Source: Gonapodya prolifera JEL478 (lineage: Eukaryota > Monoblepharomycota > Monoblepharidomycetes > Monoblepharidales > Gonapodyaceae). From it: a DNA stretch of 64,000 nucleotides. A model generated the notes under the pieces. The model was given only the letters and a program-made list of their open reading frames with translations. It was not told where the DNA came from and made no database searches. This document shows positions 30,920 to 42,191 of this stretch, piece after piece (positions within the stretch are counted from its first letter, which is position 1; each line of letters starts with the position of its first letter). The stretch is taken from assembly GCA_001574975.1 (NCBI GenBank), contig KQ965745.1, forward strand, positions 1 to 64,000. Direction: 5' to 3'. The position numbers and the translations under genes were made by a program.

Positions 30920-33797
30920 ATGATGCGTTCGCCTGCATCAACCGGCGCCGCGTCTTCTACTCCCCTCGCAAGTGCCCAAGAGGCTACAGTAACGGTCCCG
31001 CCAGTGGGTTTTCGGTTGGTCGCTACATCCAAGACTTCGTTTCAAGAATCCACCTTCGCAACCAAAGGACCCGCAAGCGTCCTCTGTGTCTCGTGGCAAA
31101 TGTCATCCCAACTACTGTAATTTGGTCGTGGAGGTTAGCTCTCCTTATTTCTGTGCTTGATTGACGTTCCACTCTTGTTGATGTCCTGACTGTTCAATGA
31201 TTAGGCGATCGGAGCGCTGAAGGTATCCTTTCCAGCGGATATGTGATTGGAGGGCAATGTTCATCAGTTTTTGGCAGGAGCCGCGTCGAGGGTCCGCTCG
31301 ACAAGACATCGTCAAGTACATTCGTTCGAATTATGCAGTAGGTTTTGCGATTCTTGTCACCTTGTTACGGTACACCAATATCTCTTTGCTTGTTGAATGA
31401 GAATCTGCAAGACCGTATGTTGTCCTCACCTTCCTTTGGCACTGCAATTGGCTAAAACGTGATTCCGTTACCAAGTGGAGGCGCACACGATCATCGCGAT
31501 TAGAAAACATTTGGACACGGGTATGCTCGAGTATACGAACGGAAGCAGTGGTGCGGATCCATTATTCCAGAAACGCATACCTGCCATCAATGTATTTTGC
31601 TTTATTCGTTTAGGGCCTCTTGGTATCAAAAGGTCTGCTGGTCCACCAAGAAATCTCAAGGCAGCGAAGGAAACGCCAAACTGTCTCGGTACGAGTCCAT
31701 AATTCAATGCAGCAATAAATCCTACACATTTTGATGTCGAATTGCCGTTGTGCTAGGTTCCGTGACGTACAGTCAACCTGACGTCCAACCAGTGGGCCGA
31801 CAGCTCTCCAAGAAGGTCGCGGTCGCGGTCGGCACACCCTCAGGCAGCACCACCAGTCTTACCAGTCATACAAATACAGAACGTGCGAGAACCTCGTCAG
31901 CAAATACACAGACCATTGATAAGGCAAAAATCGGCAAATCCAACACCAAAAATCAGCGTATCCAATCCAGTAGTACAAGGGGCGGGCCTCTGGGGACAGG
32001 AAGAAATGACACGAATCGCGGAGGACAAATTCGTTCTGCTGCAACCACTAAAGGGCTCCAGGGAACCAACCGTCAACCACATGGTGCCACCCGTGATCTT
32101 GCCTCTTCCCCCGAGAATTTTAAAATCGCCAAGGCTGGGTCCGTCATCCCCCTTTCGGTGCTGTTCCACTTCTTTGCGTGGAGTCTCCGCTGCAGTCTCG
32201 CGTACTCGCCAGTAGCCATCTCCGAAACGGTACAGGCCCTTCGTGCGTCGTTTCATCCTCTCGTGTTGAGCGAGATTCTCCCCATCATACTTGGGACGGA
32301 GCCGGGACCAAATGGTACCATGGAGGTGCCGTTGTGTTGTCTTTTTCTGCTCGCTTTGATGCTGACATTTCAATCAAACAGATCAATGGGCTTAGTGTGG
32401 CACAACCAGCTGGATCAAGTGCCTTGAAATTCTGTGTCGATGGAAGAGGCGCGCAGATTATACGCACATGGTTGGAAGGTATGGTGTAATCTAATTTTTC
32501 TGCAAACAGTTTTTTGATCACCTCCAAAGCGCTGCTTTCTCATTTACCGCTGGAGACGCTTGGTCTCGGGCCCGAGGTTACAAGATGGATTACACTTCTT
32601 CCACGTGAACTTCGGACCGACGGGCGGCAGTACCAACACAATAACTCTGTTTCAACGGCAGGGTTCGAAGCGCAGCTCTCTCATTGGTCGGAGGGCGAGG
32701 CACGGTTGCTCAGATCCATTGCTCATGGGGGACTCTCGTTACTGCCAATTGCACCGTGGACCCGCGACGAACGTAGCTTGAAGACGACCATTGTTGAGAT
32801 GGCGCCAAGCATCGAGAAAACGATGGCTGAGATTCGCAGTCTCCATCAAATGGACGATAAGACGGCGATCAGCACAGCGCCAACTCTCCTCCCCTCCACG
32901 CTTCTCATGGGACCTCACACCATTAACATTGTGCGGAGGTACTCAAAACAATCCGCGAGTCACCAGGCGCCGTTGTCAGCCGTGCGCTCGTCGGACAGGC
33001 TCCCTGCAGACCATAATGCACTTATGGCGTTGTTACGGCTGACGTACGGTTCCCGGCTCAAAAACGCTCCCAAGAATTTGTACGATCTCGTCTTGTTGGT
33101 ACTGGATGTGGAACCACTTGAGAAACCACTTCGCATTCTTGAACTCGGCGCTACGTTGATCCTATTCCGCCCGGGACAACCCCCGATCATCCAAACTCTT
33201 CACTTCGTCTCCAGTCTGCACTATGAGAGGGCAGAGATCAGAGTGGTGACAAACGGCTTCGCGTTCTCTCGTGGTCATCACGGCACCTGGGTTGTCCCTG
33301 ATGGTGCGACGCTAAACGTTGACCTCCTTGAATCCCTTACTGAGTCAGGCTCCAACGTCATGCCGATCTCATTCGGACTGGGCGTGGTGGTCAAGCATGC
33401 GTATTCGTTATTGGGCGGTGTTCTTGAGGGAGATCTAGACTGTTCTGGCACGGCACCGTTCTTCGGTTTGAGGGTGAAGGAGCCTGTGCCGACTGGAAAA
33501 ATTCTTCTTTCCATGCATGGCAAGACGACTGATGTGAAAGCAATCGCGAAGAACGCGGATGGTCCGGTAGACCTTCACCCTCTCATCGACGAACTTGGCC
33601 TTCTCATACACGAGGAGTCATCTGGACTGTCGTCCGTGTGCGTCGTTCATTTGCATTACAGTTTTCACTGATTCGTCTGAGGTTGTCTCTTTCTCAAAAG
33701 ACTTGACTCCCAGGATCTCATGAGATGGGTTCCAGGGGCGCCCAAGAATGCGGATCAGTTAAGAGCAGGAAATGTGAGCGGTGTGTTGCGAGCTTGA
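30920..33797 (+). CDS. Large uncharacterised multi-exon gene
   Basis: Five downstream exons join in phase: 31476-31688, 31757-32325, 32382-32478, 32530-33635 and 33714-33797, about 690 residues, ending ADQLRAGNVSGVLRA. Upstream exons between 30920 (MMRSPASTGAASS..) and 31475 are probable but not settled. The N-terminal part is basic, Ser/Thr/Gln-rich and likely disordered. The part from about 32110 on is folded-looking, with FHPLVLSEILPIILGTEPG, LPLETLGLGPEVTRWITLL, LRLTYGSRLKNAPKNLYDLV, RILELGATLILFRPGQPP, RGHHGTWVVPDGATLNVDLL and HAYSLLGGVLEGDL. No known domain is recognised. The long open exon 32530-33635 is strong evidence of a real gene. Confidence 0.5.
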
Positions 33798-35546
33798 ACT
33801 CCTCAGACCGAAGTGTGATCCCTTCAAAGATGGCCAAGGCTCTCAAGATCGAGTTCGATGGCCCGTATCATTGCTCCGCAAACGACAGCCACATTCAGGG
33901 AACTTCGATTTTGAAGGCTTTGGAAATGGAGCTGGGCATGTTGGTGGAGGAGGGGTTGGCATGGGAGGAGTGAATAGGTTGCTTTTCTTTTCTTTTCTGA
34001 AGCGGTTATGGTGAGACCTGTGATTGCTTGCTGAGCTTCGTGTGCTCAAACATTATTGTTTGACATTTTTAGATTTTGGCTGTTTGCGGGAGGCCCCGTT
34101 TTCTACTTCTCTATCTGATGGTTAAAGGGTGTGACAAGGAGTACTCGGTTGCTACACATCGGATAGGTATCATAAAAAAAAAAAAAGATGAATTATGGAC
34201 CTCTCGGGGCGATGTTGGGGACATGTGACGGGAAGCTGCATGGGGTGATACCGGTTTCTCTCCTGTTTTGCCGCTGTTACCTTTCTGCACCTGGGAAAGG
34301 AATGGTGGAGCACAACGAGGAGAGCACCCACAGTGAGTACTGCAAGTTGTCGCTTCGAGTTAACACGAAAGTTCTTCCCGTGGCAGCCAACGTCCGCTCG
34401 TCTCGTCCACTTGAAACAGAAACCAAGCTTGCTGGCGATCTTTACCTGCTGTCTTTGCGCCCTCGTGCGCTGCTCCTGGCATTTTGTTTGAACTCTGTCA
34501 GAGTCATGTGAAAGCCAGTTGAGACAGATGGGTGAAGGCGCGGCAGGGTCATAAGGTAGGTTCGGAATTGGGGCCCATGTTTGCGATGGATGATTCCTTT
34601 TGATGAAAAGGCGTGGTACGGAGGTGGTACGGAGGTGGTACGAGGACGGGAGCGAGAGTTGGGTGGGATTTGATGGTGAACGGGTGGGATCTGGGACAGA
34701 GCTGGTTGCTCCAGGACTGACGAGTTGTGACAGCGAGTATAGTTCATCTAGATTCTGGGATGGTCTGTACTTGCTTCGGGAGGCGAAATAGACGTCCTGA
34801 ATGATTTTTGGAGGGGCTAAATGGCGATTGGGACTTCAGAGTCGACAAGTGGAGAAGGTACATCAGGCTTGCTATACACTTTGACCAAGTGGCTAGCACT
34901 ATTCTGCGCTCTTCACTGTAATGCTGGGGAAGAAAAGAGGTTGAAGTTCTCTTCGGTTCAACTGGGCCGCTGACTCACAAGTCCAAAAAATGAGTGCTTC
35001 TTTTGGCGTTCGAATCGTGGGGTCCACGATTTAGCATTGCTTTGGTGCTGGAAGGTGAGAGAGTGAGTTTTGCTATCTTTGCTGATGTGGAGGGAGAGTG
35101 ATGAGTGCAAGTGGGGCAAGTAGTGCTTTGGCCACTTTGTTGTTCAATGGTTCGCAGAAGATATGCGATGCTTCAAGTCGATAACCCTTGAATGTTTCAA
35201 TCCTCTTCAGTTGCTCTCGAGCTGAAGGTACGCGCTAATTCACCAGCAAACGAACCCAACCCTTGCGCGCTCTCTGACGTCGGTTGCAGCATCGCAGAAT
35301 GAAAAGGAGCTTATTCAGAGTTGAAACAAGGATGGCCATGCTCATGCACGCTCGGGTATTTCCAAGTCAATAATAGAGTATTACAGGAGATAACGACTAC
35401 GATCTGTGCTTTGCTGATACGTACTGCTGATTGGAACTGCGGAGTGATACCATGCCTCGAACAGTGTGATTGTGCGTGTGAAAAAGGTGAAACCAAAACC
35501 GCCGTGATTGAGGGTATGGGTATCTGACTGGTGTGCGACTTTGGAT
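33798..35546. other. Intergenic region
   Basis: This lies between the 3' end of the unknown gene and the 3' end of the ABC transporter. It contains a short A run (about 34173-34187), a small GGTACGGAGGT tandem near 34616-34640 and an ATG-started 107-residue frame (34188-34511, MNYGPLGAMLGTCD..) with no recognisable features. No gene is supported. Confidence 0.4.
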
Positions 35547-38288
35547 TCATGCAAGTTTCTGTCTCAACCTGGTTCCCCGCTCCAGCGCAAACATTCCCAA
35601 CAGAAGAAAGATGAAGCACAGGCACATTGCGAGGCCGAAGTTCGTCCCTACGGCATCAAAATAGGTGCGTTCAATTCGCTGTCTCCGACGAACGACCTCG
35701 CCTACACTCACAGTAATTGTCAAACACGCAAAAGTTTGGGTTGACAAACCCGACGCCACTCGAGACCAGTTGTCTCGGCGGGAAGCCCGACGGGAACTCT
35801 CCCTGTCCAAACATGCAAACCTGGGAGAAGTAATGGCAGCCGGTACGATTCAAGTTGATGAGCGATGCCCTGAAAGCAAGCCCACGCGCAAGAAACGCAC
35901 CGTGTATTGTTCAATGTCGATGTATCGCGCCCACGGTATAAGCTTGTCCGCAGACGGGAAGTACCCCGAAAACGCTACGGCAACCCAGGAGCAGATTCCT
36001 CCCAAGAGCATCTGGGGGGAGAGGCGGGCTCACGACAACAAGTCAAATGATAGCAAGCATCGCTATCGCGTACCGCAATGTTCATGGTGGGTGACACGGC
36101 ACCCACGCCCAACCCCAGGATGGTCATGAAGAGCCACAACGACATGCTGCTCAGAATGAACTGGCCGGGGCTCCTGAGGTCGACGGTGAGCCAGAAAATG
36201 AACCCTTCGATGACGCAGAACATGGAGTAAAACGGGAAGAGAACGCTCAGCCGAGCGAGGAAGAGTGATGAAGACCGGTACATTGTGGCAGCTGAGCGAT
36301 CGTTGAGTTCACCATTATTGTCAACATGGTGCGGGGACAGAAATCGAGGAAGCATGGGCTTCACGTACCGCGTTCTCGCAAAATCACTGGACGGTCAACA
36401 AGGAAGTAGTCCACTGGTTGCGTCACCGCGACGTACCCTTGTCCCATGTGAAAGAACGTGAGGAACCCAAACTGGCCGCGGCACAGATCGATACGGACAA
36501 TGAAGTCAGCGAATCCAACCAACACGAATCGCGATTCCTGTACACTCACAAACGACGTCAACCCCGCCACTGTCGACACGTCGAGCCTCCAAAACAACAG
36601 GGACAGGACCGTCCCCATGATGAGCGTTCCCGCGACGCGGGCGAAAACCGTCCAGGGGCTCCGCATGAGCATCACAAGGCTAATGCGGACAAGTTCGAGG
36701 TATTCGAGGTGGCGGGGAAGGACAAAGCCGGACGTGACGGTTACTCCCGTTGGGACCTTGTCCGACGTGGGTGCATCTAAGTGTTGTGCACGACAAGGGA
36801 GGAATAATCTGGGGAACGGTCTTGCAGACAGCAGCGGCCAGACTCACGGTTTGCTTCAACCTCCAACATCTTTGTCTGTTCCAACCACCGCGAGTGCAGC
36901 TTCTCCACCCTCCGCACGCTCTCGCGCGCCAGCTCTTCCGACCTATGATCGCTCGCGATCACATCGAGCCAGAAATCCGCAATGTTGACGCCCTCGGGTG
37001 CCGGGTGGCCCGCGCTCCCAAAGTGCCCGTAGGCTTCACTGAGCGTGCCCGAGAACACAATACGCCCGCGAGAGATGAGGAGGAATTTGTCGAAGAGGCG
37101 CAGAATGTTCTCGCGCGGTTGGTGGATGGCGACAAACGACATTATGCTCGCGGACGTTGTCATCTTGCGCAGGTAGTCGACCGTGGTGAGGGCTGTGAAT
37201 GCGTCGAGGCCCGAAGTTGGCTGATAAGTTTTGTGCTTTGTTAGTGGTCAAAAACTTAGTTTCTCTTGGGCTGTGTTGCATACCTCGTCGATGAAAAGAA
37301 CACTTGGGTTTGTCAAGAGCTCCAGCTTGTCGACAAAGTCAAGTGTGTTTCACTACAGATGTTCGTGCACCTTCATCGTACCAAACTTACCGCAACTGAC
37401 AGGCGCTTCCGCTGGCCTCCGGATATGCCATTTCCGGCATCACAGGGAACCCCAACTCGAACGTTGCTGCATTCAAACAGACCAAGCTGCAAAGGTTATG
37501 AAGGCGATTAGCTGCATCTGTCACATAATCACGTTCGAAAAAGGTTAAAGATGCGACGCACTTGATCCATAATCTCCCGGATACGCGCCTCGCGCTCTGC
37601 CGTTTTCATACGAAGCCGAAGTTTTGCATGATACGTGAGAAGCTCACGGACTGTCAGCATCGGGTAAAAGACATCTTGCTGATCCACTTGGTAGAAGAAA
37701 ATTATTACATTTTGCGCATCTTTTCGACGACGTGAGCGGAACCAGGAAAACTTACCGAATGCGTATTGCCAGGGCCACTTTTCCTGGTCCCTCGGCGCTC
37801 CATCGAACAAAACGACTCCGGAAACGTCACCGGCAGTAGCTCTACCCGCCAAAACATTCAAAAGGGTGGTTTTCTGAGGGTTGGATTTCACGTTACATGT
37901 CTTCCCAGAACCATTGTCAGAAAAACGTCGTGCTTACACCCGAACCAGAGCCCCCCATGATCGCCAACATTTCGCCAGATTTTAAAGCTCCAGACACCGA
38001 AGATAGAATTTCTGTGCGATTGGGGATTCCAGCCTCGACATCTTTCGACGATTTGGGGGGCGATGCAGCGATAGCGAAGCTGATGTCCTTCCAGCGCAAT
38101 GTGTGGGCTGGCAGTGTCCCACCGTTGATGCCCCGAGGCAGAGATATGCGAGCGGTGCCCAGGATGTCTCTGCTGTCGGCTGATGGAGTCGTCGCCTGTT
38201 CCTTCGGGTCGGCAGCGGGCGCTTTCTGATCTTCCATGAAACTCCCTGCCGCCAACAGAGCGAGCTGACCGACAGATTCCGTTGCCAT
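35547..38288 (-). CDS. ABCG (White/WBC)-type ABC half-transporter
   Basis: A nucleotide-binding domain comes first, then transmembrane segments, the reverse orientation typical of ABCG. The N-terminal region (MATESVGQLALLAAGS..) is followed by Walker A MGGSGSG|KTTLLNVLAGR (the bar is an intron), Q-loop VDQQDVFYPMLTVRELL and signature GNGISGGQRKRLSVA. Walker B is LLTNPSVLFIDE, the D-loop PTSGLDAF and the H-loop VAIHQPRENIL. The membrane domain includes VLSLLFWRLDV, FYSMFCVIEGFIFWLTVDLR, TILGLGVGAVSPTMN and a last span CFIFLLLGMFALERGTRL. ABCG half-transporters dimerise and export lipids, sterols or xenobiotics; the substrate is not readable. The start is taken as the first ATG in frame; more upstream coding sequence is possible. 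The gene is divergent from the FAD oxidoreductase. Confidence 0.85.
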
Positions 38289-38494
38289 CCGGACTGTGTC
38301 TTCTTCGTAGTAACAATTAGATGCCTGTGTCGAATTCGGCAGCGGTGGAGCTCTAATTGTTTCCAGAACGGGAACTGGCCCGGTCCCAAATAGGAGACCC
38401 GATGAGTGAGGCAGCACTTCCTCTTCGCAACTCTCCGACCCTGAGACTTAATTACAGCGCTGATACATCTGTCAAGACACTGTGCGCCCCACCG
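38289..38494. promoter_or_regulatory. Divergent promoter between ABCG and FAD oxidoreductase genes
   Basis: About 206 nt separate the two chosen start codons. This stretch must hold both promoters unless either gene starts further upstream; an in-frame ATG for the plus gene at 38402 would shrink it to about 110 nt. Confidence 0.4.
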
Positions 38495-40297
38495 ATGACC
38501 CACCTCAGTCCTCACCTCCTTCCCGCCAGCGGCTGTGGCCTGTGGGCGCGGGGACTCTTCAAAGTTGTTCTGCTAGCGGCGCTTCCCCTCATCGCATCAT
38601 GCGCCAACCCCATCTGCGTTGTTGGCGCCGGCTTTTCCGGGCTGTCTACAGTCTTGCGACTCAATGAGAAGGGATTTGAGAACATCGTCGTGTTTGAGAA
38701 GGCGAGCGGGCCCGGCGGCAAGGCGAAAACAGTGAGTAGTCAGCTAGCAATGTGCCTGACGGGAAGAAAATCGACGATTGATTCGTTCGAATGGCGTTTC
38801 TCCCGCCAACAGTGGATGGACCCAAACGGCAAGGTGTTCAACTTGGGCCCGATGGCGGGCGTGCACGGCTCGTACAACATCACCACAGGCTTCCTCGATA
38901 AATTTGGGGTTCCGTACTCATATGAGGACACACCAGTGTTCTGGTACGAGGCAATGACCGGCCACGTTCTCGACAAATCAAGTTTACCGAATCCGGACTG
39001 GTCCGCCATAACAGACGCATTCGTCAGATATGTCAAGATTCAAGACCAATACTCCCATTACTTAGTTCCTGGGTTTACCAAAGGAATACCCGAGGAGCTC
39101 GCTCTCCCCTTCTCTGAATTTCTCGCCAACAATGACCTAAATGCTCTCCTCCCCGGGCTCTGGTTCGCAATCAATGCCTTTGGGTACGGCGCTCTCAATG
39201 AAATTCCCGCAATCTACGGCCTGGTTTACATGTCGAGCCCAACGATGTACTTTTCTGTACGCCCTGGCCCCGAGGGTGTCTTCTTCACTGATTATAACCG
39301 GCTGGCACGTGAGATTGCTGGATCAGTGAAGGCAACGTTTGTGTACAACGTGGATATTGAGGATGTGCAACGGAGCTCCAAAGATGTGACGGTTGTGTAT
39401 AGGACGAGCGCAAACCGCAACTCAGCGACGCAAAAATGCAGAGACATTGTGCTCGCCGTCCCACATCTTTTGAGCGGCCTCTCGGCATTCAATCTTGACG
39501 AAACAGAGAGCGAGATATTTGGAGCCGTCAAGAGTGTCCAATACTTCAGCACGCCTGTCAAGATGTCAAAAGCAGTCAAGGGCCGCTTCTACAACCTACT
39601 ACAGTTTGTGCCGAGCAGTAAGTTCAGTCTATTACCCGCGCCAGATTGACGCACAGTGATAATGTGATATCCCAAACCATTGCGTAGTGTCTCCACCCAT
39701 CGTCTTCGACGAGCCCAAAGGCAACGGCCAGCCCGTCTTTGTCCAGCCCCAATACTTCACCGCCGAAAATGGCTCCGACTACTTCATTGCGTACAGCTGG
39801 AAACAAGGGACAGAGCCTGTCCGTACTGAAACGGTGTCGAGCATGGTTCTCGACCTCGCGCGCCATTTGAGTGGAGGCGACACAGACGCTGTCTCGGTGC
39901 AGGATGTGGAGGACGTGGTTGCGTGGGGTGAGATTCTCGCGTTTGCTCCAGTGGTGTTCCACTGAGAAATTAATTTCCTGTGAATTTGTATCCACGTGTA
40001 GATTACTTCCCACACGTCGATTCCCAGGCCATCAAAGGCGGCTGGTTCAATCAATTCGAGAGCCTGCAGGGTCACCGACGAACGTACTACACATCTTCAG
40101 TCCGCTTTTTCGAGAATGTGGAGGCATCGTTCCAGTCTGCGTTCGACCTTGTTGATAGGTACTTTGATCCGCTTGTGGCTTCGAATCGGGGGAGCGGTGG
40201 CCGGGGCGCGCTGCCAGTAGTGACTCCGAAGTGGAAGGAGCCAGGTGCGCCGGGTTTGGAGGTCGTGAGGCAGAGGCGTGCGTGGTCTGAACTCTGA
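38495..40297 (+). CDS. Secreted-type FAD-dependent oxidoreductase (amine-oxidase fold)
   Basis: Four in-phase exons (38495-38731, 38813-39617, 39688-39927, 40002-40297) give 525 residues. A hydrophobic leader (LFKVVLLAALPLIASCANP) looks like a signal peptide. It is followed at once by the Rossmann FAD motif ICVVGAGFSGLSTVLRL (GxGxxG) and the partner acidic residue in NIVVFEKASGPGGKAKT, typical of the amine oxidase/phytoene desaturase superfamily. Later text includes WMDPNGKVFNLGPMAGVHG and DIVLAVPHLLSGL. The first intron (81 nt) is a multiple of three with no stop, so unspliced RNA would insert 27 residues into the FAD-binding region. Substrate is unknown. If secreted it could make hydrogen peroxide outside the cell (inference). 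Confidence 0.75.
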
Positions 40298-41072
40298 AGT
40301 TCAATCGCTTGGAGCTTTGACATGGGAATCACTTGGTGCTTTTATGTGGGAGTACTTAATGGTGAAGATACCCTTTACCTCTTTACGTACGAAGGTTAGA
40401 TCGGTGGAAGTAGAAGCGAAATGGGGAAGAAACTACTACTTATGCTTGGAAACAATCACTTAATACGAACGTCTTCACGTGACACATGTCTCTCCAGGTA
40501 GCCGACCAAAACAACTAGCTGCTGGAAGCGAAGTGGAAGACTCATTGGAGGACCTCAAGGATATCCGGGAGTGTATGTCCGGAATGACGGCGAGATGAGA
40601 GGCTCATTACGCACAATGTGCTGGGAAGCCAAGCATTTGAATTGGCGCAGAACGCAATGGAAGTGTCTGATTCAGTGATTTTGGTGAGGCAGTCAAATTC
40701 ATCGATTTAGCCGGAATAGCCGGACCGGCCGCAGGAATCCATTCAAAAGGAGGCGAAACCCTCTCTCCCCCCACAGAAACCCAGAACGCATTCGTTGCCA
40801 GCATGCATCCACGCGCCAAGACAAACTCCTGCGCCGCGGCGCCTCAGCAGTCTGGGTTTGAGCGTCATCGTTTCCCGTTCCCAGCTTTGTTCTTGGACTC
40901 GTCTCGTGTCTCGTTGGACGCCAACGTCGTTATCTCAGCGCGAAGGATGGAAAACAGGACAATCTTTCGCCTCTTTCATGCTGGTGCTCCTTCCCTGCCG
41001 CTCTCTGACCTCTCTGGCCGCTCTGAGTCGCAGGGATCCACCCTTGTTTGCTGAGCGAAACGAATCGCGACG

Positions 41073-41766
41073 ACGCAATCCGTCTCTGTCTCGGTCATCC
41101 ACGCCTTTGTCGCCTGGCTCTGGGACGTCGGGATGGTCCTAGAGTCAAGAGGGAACCCCTCGTGATAGTCTCGGTGCGATGCTCTGAACTCTCGTCATGT
41201 CCCACTTCGATACTTGGTGCAAACGGTGACTCAACAAGCTGTTCGTCATCGTCCTCGTGGAAGCGCCCTTCTCAAGTGAGTTGAGATTTCTTCTGAGTAG
41301 TCTGGAATGCTTCGGATGGTGTATTGTTTGGAAACTATCCTCCGTATCGCAGTGGGAAGGCAATCCGTGCTTCTCACGAGTCGATACACAACCCTTGGCG
41401 ATGCGATTAGAAAGGCCAGGCAGTGCACGCAAGCGTAGAGCTGGTGCGAAGACGGGATCGACTCACGGGGCTGCAGTGCCAGTGCACCGTAAGTGCTGGA
41501 CGGGTTTCCGTGTGACGACGCATCTGCCTGGTCGACCACGCTTTTGTTACCTAACTTTTAGGACGTCGGGAAGGTCCTGGAGTCAAGAGGGAACCCCTCA
41601 CGAAAGTCTCGGTGCGATGCTCTCCTCTTGTCCTACGTCGAGACTCGGTACAAACGGTGACTCAACAAGCAGTGATGTTCGTCATCGTGCTTGGGGGTAG
41701 CGGTTTTCTCAGGTGAGTTTTCATTTCATTTTGAGTAGCCTGCGATGGTTCTGACGGTGTCTTCTT
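41073..41766 (+). repeat. Diverged direct repeat, ~250 nt units 441 nt apart
   Basis: The block 41073-41325 recurs at 41514-41766. Shared runs include GTCAAGAGGGAACCCCTC, GTCTCGGTGCGATGCTCT, AAACGGTGACTCAACAAGC and GTTCGTCATCGT, with substitutions and small gaps between them. Frames are not kept open in both copies, so this looks like non-coding duplication. Confidence 0.75.
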
Positions 41767-42086
41767 TGGGACCATCACTTGCGACCTTCACCACTACGAC
41801 GGTCGCACTTTAAGGGAGGAGACAAAGTCGATGATGTTTTGCTGAACCGCGTGAGATTGGAGGGATTTCTACCGGATGGAGAAGGTTGTGTTCTCTCGGA
41901 TTATGATGTACAGCCAAGTCACTCTCAATGGAGTTCTGAGCATTACTAGCACCAATGCATAATGCACACAGTTACTGCTTTCATGATTGAGCCATAATCG
42001 ATGAAGCAAGGAAATGAACCCATCAACTCTGGACCACAGTTCGATCGCCAGCACACTTCGTCAGCTCTTCCCCCACCTCCAAGCCC

Positions 42087-42093
42087 NNNNNNN
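42087..42093. other. Assembly gap (7 N)
   Basis: Seven undetermined bases flanked by C-rich sequence, upstream of the Erv46 start. Confidence 0.95.
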
Positions 42094-42191
42094 CCCCCCG
42101 TCCATTTCCGCTCATTCATCCGTTTTCCCGGTCGCTCTCCCTCCCCGTCTCTCCCCTCTCCCTCCCCAATCCCCTTCTCCTCACTCTTGCA

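Larger units (their letters stand above)
40298..42191. other. Intergenic region with a direct duplication
   Basis: No gene is supported in nearly 1.9 kb. It holds the duplicated block listed separately and a sequence gap of seven N at 42087-42093, just upstream of Erv46. Confidence 0.5.

Noticed and set aside
34990-35020. tRNA-like TTCGAATC text
   Set aside because: No acceptor stem or anticodon arm can be folded around it; the same check failed for other GTTCGA sites in the window.
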